The translations under genes and the position numbers were made by a program. The notes below the pieces were generated by a model that saw only the letters and a list, made by a program, of their open reading frames with translations, did not search any database and was not told the DNA's origin. Of a DNA stretch of 64,000 bases, positions 38,242-45,559 are shown piece by piece. This DNA is from Streptomyces sp. LX-29 (GTDB taxonomy: Bacteria > Actinomycetota > Actinomycetes > Streptomycetales > Streptomycetaceae). Each line of letters begins with the position of its first letter. Positions within the stretch are counted from its first letter, which is position 1. The stretch is taken from NCBI RefSeq assembly GCF_029541745.1, contig NZ_CP089746.1, positions 7,263,559-7,327,558 of the forward strand, given 5' to 3'.

Positions 38242-39714
38242 ATGGCGAAGACCACGCGCCCCGACGGCCGCCTCCGCACGCGCCGTGTCGCGGCCGTGCC
38301 CGTCGCCCTGGCGACGCTGGCCCTGACCCAGACCGCGGCGAGCGCGACGCCCCCGATACCCGGTCCCAAGGGGAACGACGTCGCCTCGGTCCTGGATCGG
38401 CTGAACGCCCATCGTCTGGTGGTGACGGACGGAATCGAGCGGACGACGTACTCCAGCTCCAAGAAGTCCGACCGCCTCGTCGTCCGCGTGGCGGTCATCG
38501 ACCCCGACAAGGGCGCGATCTCCCTGGGGAGCACGGTGGGCGAGGGGGTGGGGGTGCGGGAAACCACCTCCGCGATGCTGAAGACGGTCGGTACCAGCAA
38601 GACCAACGCGCCGTACGTCGGCGTCAACGGCGGCTACTCCGTTGCCTTCAAGGGCCAGAACGCCCAGGGCAAGGGGGTCTCCGAGGAGCGGTCGGTCCCG
38701 CTGGTGGCCTCGATCCAGGAGGACGTCGTGCAGGGCGCCTCCTGTCTCACGGGGCAGAACGCCGTCGTCCTTCAGCACGGCCGGCCGCACTTCACGAGGA
38801 TCACCACCTCGATCGAGATCAGGTCCAGTGACGGCGCCAGGCGCTCCGTCGACGGAGTCAACCGATACCCGGGATGGATCTCGTTCTGCCGCCAGGGCGA
38901 CGACGATCGGCCCCTTCCCTTCAAGAAGGACGCCAAGGGGAAGAAGATCTACCTCGATGAGCGCGGCCGGGCGATCACGTCCGGCCCGTACTACGAGGAC
39001 GCCGGCGAGATCGTCGCCTTCACCTCCGCCTACGGCCTGAAGACGCCGAAGCCCGGCCACAGTTCCTGGGTCGGGGCGGACAACGCAGAGGGCGTCCAGG
39101 TCCAGCTGAACGCACAGGGCGTGGTCGTCAAAAAGCAGTCCACCAAGGTGCCCCTGGACGTCCCCGCGAAGGGCATGGTGCTCCAGGGAATCGGACCGAA
39201 GAGCGACCCCGGATCCGGGGCCGAGTGGCTGCGGGACCACGCCAAGGTGGGGATGAAGCTCCGCTACACGCAGCGCGCCACGGACATCGGCTTCACCGCC
39301 GACACGGCTGACGACGAGAGGCTGGCCCTCGACCCCGCCCATCCGTCCATCGACGTGGTCAACGGGACCCACCTGCTGATGCGCAACGGCAAGGTCGTGG
39401 CCAAACCGGGCGACAACAAGAAGCTCGACCCGCGCACCGCCATCGGCACGGACAGCGAGGGGCGCACCCTCCTGGTCACCGTCACGTCCAAGAAGGACGG
39501 CGATCGCCTCGGTGTGCCGATCCACGAGCTGGCGAAGATCATGGCAGACCTGGGCGCCGTCGACGCGCTGAACCTGGACGGAGGCGGCTCCACCACCTTC
39601 GTCGCCGACGGCGAGAGGCAGAGCCCGCCCTCCGACAAGGAAGGCGAACGGCCCGTCTACGACGCCGTCTACGCCGGGCGAGGCGGCCACGGCCTGCCGG
39701 CCACCGGCCGCTGA
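38242..39714 (+). CDS. Secreted phosphodiester glycosidase (NAGPA/DUF2233) family protein
   Basis: 490 residues. Basic N-terminus with an RR pair, hydrophobic core and probable cleavage after AASA. The NAGPA-type core shows GVNGGYS near residue 125 and the late motif LNLDGGGSTTF near residue 455, typical of enzymes that cleave sugar-phosphodiester bonds. It starts 2 nt after the I36-type gene stop. The central region (PLPFKKDAKGKKIYLDE) is Lys-rich for this GC content. A cell-wall or exopolysaccharide substrate is plausible but not shown. The gene ends upstream of a convergent terminator shared with the EF-G paralogue. Confidence 0.8.
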   Translation: MAKTTRPDGRLRTRRVAAVPVALATLALTQTAASATPPIPGPKGNDVASVLDRLNAHRLVVTDGIERTTYSSSKKSDRLVVRVAVIDPDKGAISLGSTVGEGVGVRETTSAMLKTVGTSKTNAPYVGVNGGYSVAFKGQNAQGKGVSEERSVPLVASIQEDVVQGASCLTGQNAVVLQHGRPHFTRITTSIEIRSSDGARRSVDGVNRYPGWISFCRQGDDDRPLPFKKDAKGKKIYLDERGRAITSGPYYEDAGEIVAFTSAYGLKTPKPGHSSWVGADNAEGVQVQLNAQGVVVKKQSTKVPLDVPAKGMVLQGIGPKSDPGSGAEWLRDHAKVGMKLRYTQRATDIGFTADTADDERLALDPAHPSIDVVNGTHLLMRNGKVVAKPGDNKKLDPRTAIGTDSEGRTLLVTVTSKKDGDRLGVPIHELAKIMADLGAVDALNLDGGGSTTFVADGERQSPPSDKEGERPVYDAVYAGRGGHGLPATGR

Positions 39715-39984
39715 CCGAAACCGGCTCGGCGGCCCCGCCCCGCGCCCGTACCCGCCGCGGCCCCCGTGGCGACGCGCCGGGCGCGAGCCTCCACCGTGTT
39801 CGCGGGGGCGCCGAGCCACCGCGGCGGGTTCGAGTACGGCCGCCGGACGCGAGCCCGCCGGGCGGGGCCTGACGCCCCACCCCGCGAGCCCGCGGCCGGG
39901 GCCGCTCAGGAGAGCCGGCCGTCGTGGTCCGCCCAGGCGACGCCGGGTTCCAACTGATCAACCGTCACATCCCTGCACAGGTAC
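39715..39984. other. Intergenic spacer, no gene seen
   Basis: Extremely GC-rich spacer between convergent genes. A short open frame at 39766-39957 has no recognisable features and looks like chance. Confidence 0.6.
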
Positions 39985-40014
39985 GCCGGCCCCGTCCGTC
40001 GGGACGGGACCGGC
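39985..40014. terminator. Bidirectional stem-loop between convergent genes
   Basis: Outer arms gccgg/ccggc and inner arms cccgtcc/ggacggg around a GTCG loop, with one C-A mismatch between them. It lies 7 nt beyond the stop of the EF-G paralogue and can serve both strands. Confidence 0.8.
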
Positions 40015-40021
40015 GCCGCCC

Positions 40022-42133
40022 CTACCGCGTCAGCAGCCCCCGCGAGACCGCCGCCGGCACGCGGGCGTAACCGGCGGGCCGGCTGGTGAAGGTGGCTCGG
40101 CCCTGGGTACGGCTGCGGAGCCGGGTCGCATAGCCGAACAGCTCGGCCAGCGGCACGGTGGCGTCGACGACGGTGGCACCGCCCCGCGTCGTGGAGCCCG
40201 AGATCCCGCCGCGCCGTGCCGCGAGGTCACCGAGCACCCCGCCCACGGCCTCGTCGGGCACCGTGACCGTGACCTCCGCCACGGGTTCCAGGAGCGCCAT
40301 CGCCCCGGCACGCAGCGCCTCCCGGAGCCCCAGCCGGCCCGCCGTCCGGAAGGCCAGGTCCGAGGAGTCCTTGACGTGGGTGGCCCCGTCGGTCAGGGTG
40401 ACCCGCAGCCCGGTCACCGGGTGACCGCCGAGCGGCCCCTCGGCGAGGGCGTCCCGGCAGCCCGCCTCCACCGCGCGGACGTACTCCCGCGGCACCCGGC
40501 CGCCGACGACCGTGGACCGGAAGACGAACGCGCCGGCGGAGCCCGGGGCGAGCTCCAGCGGTTCCACGTCCAGGACCACATGGGCGAACTGGCCCGCCCC
40601 GCCGTCCTGCTTGACATGCCGGTAGACCAGCCCGGACACCCCGCGCGCCACCGTTTCCCGGTAGGCCACCTGCGGCCGGCCCACGCCGACCTCCAGCCCG
40701 TGGTCGCGGCGTATCTTCTCCACCGCCACCTCCAGATGCAGCTCGCCCATGCCCGACAGCACCGTCTGGCCGGTCTCGGGGTCGCTCCGCGACACCAGCG
40801 ACGGATCCTCCTCGACGAGCCGCCCCAGCGCGGCGGCCAGCCGATCGGTCTCCAGGCTGCCGCGGGCCTCGACCGCCACCGAGACCACCGGATCGGTGGC
40901 ACGCGGCGGTTCGAGCACCAGCGGCGCCGACGGCGCGCACAGGGTGGTCCCGGCGCGGGCTGCCTTCAGCCCGACCACGGCCACGATGTCCCCGGCCGTG
41001 GCCAGGTCGATCTCCTCGTGCCGGTCGGCCTGCAGCCGCAGGATCCGGCCGATCCGTTCGGTGCGCCGCGCGCCCATGTCCAGCAGGGTGTCCCCCTTCC
41101 GGAGGGTCCCCGAGTACACCCGCAGGCAGGTCAGCCGGCCGGTGGCGGTCGAGTTCACCTTGAAGACCAGCGCGGAGAACGGCGCCGCCGGGTCGGCGGC
41201 CCGCTCCTGGGCCGCCCCGTCCAGGGTGCCGCGTACCGCCGGCACGTCCCGGGGCGACGGCAGATACGCCACGACCGCGTCCAGCAACGGCTCGACACCG
41301 CGGTCACGGTAGGCCGAGCCGCACAGCACCACCAGCCCCTCACCGCTGTGGGTGAGGTCGCGCAGCGCGGTCGCGAGGGTGTCGGCGGAGACCTCCGAGG
41401 AGGCGCAGAACTCCTCCAGCGCGGCCGGATGGAGTTCCGCCACGGTCTCCTCCAGCAGCCGGCGCCGGCGCAGCGCCTCCTCCCGGAGCTCCTCGGGGAC
41501 CGGGCCCTCCACGAAGGTGCCCCGGTCGTCGCCCCAGACCAGGGAGCGCATCCGCGGCAGGTCCACCACGCCCGTGAAGTGCTGCTCGCGCCCGATCGGC
41601 AACTGCGTCACCAGCGGCACCGTCCGCAGCCGGTCCCTGATCGAGGCGACGGCCGTGTCCAGGTCGGCGCCCGCCCGGTCCAGCTTGTTGACGAAGGCGA
41701 TCCGCGGCACCCCGCACCGGACGGCCTCGTGCCAGACCGCCTCGCTCTGCGGCTCGACCCCGGCGACGGCGTCGAACACCGCGATCGCGCCGTCGAGCAC
41801 CCGCAGCGAGCGCGTCACCTCGTCGGAGAAGTCGACATGGCCCGGGGTGTCGATCAGGTTGATCCGATGGCCGGCCCAGACGCAGCTCACCGCCGCGGCG
41901 AAGATGGTGATGCCACGGTCGCGCTCCTGTGGATCGAAGTCGGTGACGGTCGTCCCGTCATGGACCTCGCCCCGCTTGTGGGTCGCGCCGGTCAGGTAGA
42001 GGAACCGCTCGGTGACGGTGGTCTTGCCGGCGTCCACATGGGCGAGGATGCCGAGGTTGCGGACGGTCGTCAGCGGATCGGGGGAACGGTGGTGCAGGTC
42101 GGTACGCACGGCCCGGGGCCTTTCGTCGGTCAT
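40022..42133 (-). CDS. EF-G-like translational GTPase (paralogue)
   Basis: 703 residues, matching EF-G length. GTPase motifs: G1 AHVDAGKTT, G2 region RDRGITI, G3 DTPGH, G4 NKLD and a G5-like GSAYRDRG. EF-G domains II to V follow (GMGELHLEV in domain III, GGRVPREY in domain IV). The frame is open 50 codons further upstream, but that stretch is composition-driven; ATG 42133 (MTDERPRAVRT) fits the family. Without str-operon neighbours it is likely a second EF-G rather than the main fusA. Possible roles are ribosome recycling, stress translation or drug tolerance; a TetM-like role is less likely because the G2 region is EF-G-like. Confidence 0.9.
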   Translation of the reverse strand: MTDERPRAVRTDLHHRSPDPLTTVRNLGILAHVDAGKTTVTERFLYLTGATHKRGEVHDGTTVTDFDPQERDRGITIFAAAVSCVWAGHRINLIDTPGHVDFSDEVTRSLRVLDGAIAVFDAVAGVEPQSEAVWHEAVRCGVPRIAFVNKLDRAGADLDTAVASIRDRLRTVPLVTQLPIGREQHFTGVVDLPRMRSLVWGDDRGTFVEGPVPEELREEALRRRRLLEETVAELHPAALEEFCASSEVSADTLATALRDLTHSGEGLVVLCGSAYRDRGVEPLLDAVVAYLPSPRDVPAVRGTLDGAAQERAADPAAPFSALVFKVNSTATGRLTCLRVYSGTLRKGDTLLDMGARRTERIGRILRLQADRHEEIDLATAGDIVAVVGLKAARAGTTLCAPSAPLVLEPPRATDPVVSVAVEARGSLETDRLAAALGRLVEEDPSLVSRSDPETGQTVLSGMGELHLEVAVEKIRRDHGLEVGVGRPQVAYRETVARGVSGLVYRHVKQDGGAGQFAHVVLDVEPLELAPGSAGAFVFRSTVVGGRVPREYVRAVEAGCRDALAEGPLGGHPVTGLRVTLTDGATHVKDSSDLAFRTAGRLGLREALRAGAMALLEPVAEVTVTVPDEAVGGVLGDLAARRGGISGSTTRGGATVVDATVPLAELFGYATRLRSRTQGRATFTSRPAGYARVPAAVSRGLLTR

Positions 42134-42668
42134 GAGGAGAAGGGCGGCGCGATTCGCGGACGGACACACCCCCGACCCGGACCCGACTCGCGCGGCGGCG
42201 CCGAGGCGAGCCGGGAAGGCGGGGGTCAGACGAAGGATCGGGTGTTCGTCGCGGGCATCCGGAGCCGGCCGCGCAGCCGGCACCGGGCGGACCGGGACAC
42301 CAGGATCACGTCATACCGCGAGGAGGGAACGACGACGTCGGTGCGGTGTCGCACGGTCGGCTCCCCTCACTCGTTCCACGTCAACTCATGGCCGCGCGCC
42401 GCCTTCTCGTGGTGGCGCGCACGGCGAGTGTAGAGATCCGGCGCGGGCCGGGGCATCGGGTTTTCCCACCGACATGCCGCCCCTCCCGTTCGGACTTATG
42501 GTCTCTCTATGGACACCTGTCGCTGCGCGGGTCGCGTGGTGGCGCTGCGGCGTGGGCACGTGCGGCCGGCCGCTTCGGCGCGCCCGCACCCGAACGGGGC
42601 TCGCCTCGGCGCCGAAGGCGACGGGGCCGGCGACGGGCTGCCGGACGACCACGGCGTGGAGGGACGCG
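42134..42668. other. Divergent promoter region, no gene supported
   Basis: 535 nt between the EF-G paralogue (-) and the phosphatase gene (+). Both strands have open frames, but none has family resemblance. The stretch around 42440-42515 is comparatively AT-richer (tttt and ttatgg patches) and is the best place for promoters. Confidence 0.45.
42658..42663 (+). promoter_or_regulatory. Ribosome binding site choosing GTG 42669
   Basis: GGAGGG lies 5 nt before a GTG, in the frame of the phosphatase and just ahead of its first recognisable domain. Confidence 0.65.
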
Positions 42669-44789
42669 GTGCCCGGTCGCGGTGAGCGGCCGGACGTGGC
42701 CGGTCTGCTGGACGAGGCCCTGGTGCGGGCCGTGCACCGAGCCGGCGCGTCGGGGGGAGGCGTCTATCTGCTCGACGAGGACGAGCGGTTTCTCGTGCTG
42801 GCCGTGACGTGCGGCGCGCCGGGCGAGATCACCGAGCCGTGGTGGCGGCTGTCGATCACCCGCCAGAGCCCGGCGCCGGAGGCGGTGCGCGAGGACCGCC
42901 TGGTGTGGGTGGGCGGCCAGGAGGACATGGCGCGCCTGTACCCGCGCGGCGCCGCGGCCGCGCCCCATCGGATGGCGATCGCCTGCGCCCCGCTGCGCGG
43001 CGCCGAGCGCTGCTGGGGCGCCTTGTCGCTGGTGTGGCCGGCCGGTCGGTCCTCGCGGATCTCCCGGCGGGAGCGCGGCCAGGTGGCGTTCAGCGCCCGG
43101 CGCGTCGCCCGCGTACTGGATGAGGCGTCCCACCCCCCGGTCATTCCGGACCGGCCGCGCGTGGTCCCCGTGCGACTCGCCACCGAACGGCCGGTGCGGT
43201 CCGCGCTCGCGGCGGCCGACCTGGTCGAACGACTGCCCACCGGTGCCCTGGCCCTGGACCTCGAAGGACGTGTCACCTTCGCCAACCACGCCGCCCTCGA
43301 CCTGCTGGACCGTACGCCCGAGGACCTGTTCGGCAGTGTGCTGTGGGAGTCGGTGCCCTGGCTCGGCGACCCCGTCTGCGCGGAGACGTACCGCGCGGCC
43401 TGGCTCAGTGGCGAGCCGGCGACCCTCGCCGTGGCGCGCCCGCCGGACCGATGGCTCACGCTCCGCCTCTATCCGGACGCCAGCGGCATCAGCATCCTCG
43501 TCGACGCCGAGGACACCGCCGTGGAGCGCCCCCGCTCCGAGGTCCGACCACCGCCCGGAACGGCGACGGTCACCGCGGCCGCCGCGGGCCGGATCCACCA
43601 GCTGGTGCACCTCGCGGCCGCGCTGACCGAGACGGTGAGCGTGCAGGACGTGGTCGACCTGATCGCCGAGCTGATCCTGCCCACCTTCGGCGCCGACGGC
43701 CTGATCGTGTCCACCACCGAGGCCGGCCGGCTGAAGGCCATCGGCCACCACGGCTACGCCCCGGACGTCGTCGAGCGCCTTGAGGGGCTCCAGATGGACG
43801 CCGAACTCACCCCCGTCGGACGGGCCCTGGCCACCGGCAGCCCGTCCTTCTTCGCCAGCCGCGCCGAGCTGGCCCGCGACTACCCCGACACCCCGCAGCT
43901 CAGCGACAAGCACGCCTGGGCGTTCCTGCCGCTGATCACCTCCGGGCGCCCCGTCGGATGCTGCGTCCTGGCCTACGACCACCCCCACACCTTCACCACC
44001 GACGAGCGCGCCATCCTCACCCCGCTGGCGAGCCTCATCGCCCAGGCCCTCGACCGGGCCCGGCTCTACGACGCCAAGCACAACCTCGCCCACGCCCTCC
44101 AGCAGCGCCTCCTGCCGCACGCCCTGCCCACCGTGGCCGGGCTGAACGTCGCCGCCCGCTATCTGCCCACCAGCTACGGCATGGACATCGGCGGCGACTT
44201 CTACGACCTCATCCGGCTCACCGACACCACCGCCGCGGCCGTCATCGGCGATGTCGAGGGCCATGACGTCACGGCGGCCGCCCTCATGGGGCAGGTGCGC
44301 ACCGCCATCCACTCGCACGCCACCGCCGGCGCGGGCCCCGACACGGTCCTCGCCAGGACCAACCGCGACCTCGCCGATCTCGACCCCGGGCGCTTCATCA
44401 CCTGCCTCTACGCCCAGGTGGACCTCGCCGGACGGCAGGTCACCCTCGCCAGCGCCGGCCATCCACCGCCGCTCCTGCACCGCCCCGGCCAGGATCCCCA
44501 AGTCGTGGCCGTCGACCCCGGACCCCCGCTGGGCATCGGCGTCGAACTCCCCTACGCGCTCAGCACCCAGCCGCTGCCGGCCGGGTCCATCCTCGCCCTC
44601 TACACCGACGGTCTCGTCGAAACGCCCGGCGCGGACGTCGGCCGCACCACCGCGGACCTCGCGCGGCACCTGGCCCGATCGAGCGATCTGCCGCTGCACC
44701 ACCTCATCGACAGCCTCGTCCGGCGCGCCCGCCCCACCGGCCAGCACGCGGACGACATCGCCCTGCTCCTCCTCCAGCCCACCTCGTGA
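42669..44789 (+). CDS. SpoIIE-type PP2C phosphatase with GAF and PAS sensor domains
   Basis: 706 residues from the GTG chosen by its ribosome binding site. Order: GAF-like domain (about 1-160), PAS-like domain (about 180-290, TGALALDLEGRVTFANHAA), second GAF (about 310-465) and a C-terminal SpoIIE/PP2C domain. The phosphatase carries the metal-binding Asp motifs MDIGGDFYDL, GDVEGHDV, LYTDGLVE and ADDIALL. There is no membrane segment. Such proteins dephosphorylate anti-anti-sigma factors in partner-switching stress pathways. No sigma factor or antagonist is adjacent, so its target is unknown. A PlsC-type gene follows 95 nt later. Confidence 0.9.
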   Translation: MPGRGERPDVAGLLDEALVRAVHRAGASGGGVYLLDEDERFLVLAVTCGAPGEITEPWWRLSITRQSPAPEAVREDRLVWVGGQEDMARLYPRGAAAAPHRMAIACAPLRGAERCWGALSLVWPAGRSSRISRRERGQVAFSARRVARVLDEASHPPVIPDRPRVVPVRLATERPVRSALAAADLVERLPTGALALDLEGRVTFANHAALDLLDRTPEDLFGSVLWESVPWLGDPVCAETYRAAWLSGEPATLAVARPPDRWLTLRLYPDASGISILVDAEDTAVERPRSEVRPPPGTATVTAAAAGRIHQLVHLAAALTETVSVQDVVDLIAELILPTFGADGLIVSTTEAGRLKAIGHHGYAPDVVERLEGLQMDAELTPVGRALATGSPSFFASRAELARDYPDTPQLSDKHAWAFLPLITSGRPVGCCVLAYDHPHTFTTDERAILTPLASLIAQALDRARLYDAKHNLAHALQQRLLPHALPTVAGLNVAARYLPTSYGMDIGGDFYDLIRLTDTTAAAVIGDVEGHDVTAAALMGQVRTAIHSHATAGAGPDTVLARTNRDLADLDPGRFITCLYAQVDLAGRQVTLASAGHPPPLLHRPGQDPQVVAVDPGPPLGIGVELPYALSTQPLPAGSILALYTDGLVETPGADVGRTTADLARHLARSSDLPLHHLIDSLVRRARPTGQHADDIALLLLQPTS

Positions 44790-44884
44790 CCCGGGGCGGC
44801 GCGTCCACCGAGGTCGACCCCGGGTCGCGAGGCATCGATGGGCGAGACTGTCAGTGCACCTTCGCACCTGACCGAGGACCGTCC

Positions 44885-45547
44885 ATGCTCAGCAGCATCG
44901 CCACCCGGGTCGTGCCCGCCTTCGGCCGGCTGACCGTCACCACCGACGCCGGCACGGACTTCGCCCCGGGCAGCATCATCGTCGCGAACCACACGTCGCT
45001 GGCCGATCCGGCGATCGTGCTGGCCGCGCTGCACCGCCTCGGTGTGCGTCCGGTGGTGCTGGCCACCGCGGGGCTGTGGCGCGTTCCGGTCCTCGGCCGT
45101 GTGCTGCGCCGTGAAGGCCACATACCGGTGCACCGCGGCACCGTGCGGGCGGGCGAGGCCCTGGACAGCGCGGCGGCGGCGCTCGGCGACGGTCGTCTCA
45201 TCCTGATCTACGGAGAGGGTCGCCTGCCGCCGCGCCGGGATTCCGGGGAGGCGGCCCCGGGCCCCTTCCGCAGCGGTGTCTCCCGGCTCGTGTCCGCGAC
45301 CGGGGCGCAGGTGATCCCCCTCGGGCAGGCCGGCGCCCGCCGGGTGGTCTCCGGTTCTCCCTCCAAGCAGCTTGCGGGGCTTGTGACGGCTCCGGTGCGC
45401 CGCCCCCGCGTGCACGTCCACGTCGGCGCCCGCACCCCGGTGTCGGACGACACGGCGGCGGCCAACGCGTACGTCCGGCAGGCGGTCACGCGCGCGTGGG
45501 AGACCGCGGTCCGGCAGCTGGGCGAGCGGGCCGGCCGCTTCCGGTAG
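44885..45547 (+). CDS. 1-acyl-glycerol-phosphate acyltransferase (PlsC)-family protein
   Basis: 220 residues. It has the acyltransferase motif I NHTSLADP (His and Asp of NHx4D) near residue 37, IPVHRG as a motif II equivalent, and YGEGRLPP replacing the usual EGTRS-type motif III. The family moves acyl groups onto lysophospholipids at the membrane. Loss of Thr/Ser in motif III suggests a divergent acceptor. It lies between two SpoIIE-family phosphatases and converges with the second one across a 12-nt gap. Confidence 0.85.
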   Translation: MLSSIATRVVPAFGRLTVTTDAGTDFAPGSIIVANHTSLADPAIVLAALHRLGVRPVVLATAGLWRVPVLGRVLRREGHIPVHRGTVRAGEALDSAAAALGDGRLILIYGEGRLPPRRDSGEAAPGPFRSGVSRLVSATGAQVIPLGQAGARRVVSGSPSKQLAGLVTAPVRRPRVHVHVGARTPVSDDTAAANAYVRQAVTRAWETAVRQLGERAGRFR

Positions 45548-45559
45548 CCGGGGACGACG

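Noticed and set aside
39766..39957. Short + strand frame in the glycosidase/EF-G spacer
   Set aside because: Arg/Ala/Pro composition typical of chance GC-rich frames, with no ribosome binding site or motif.
42134..42283. 50-residue N-terminal extension of the EF-G paralogue
   Set aside because: It has no similarity to EF-G and the ATG at 42133 gives normal family length.
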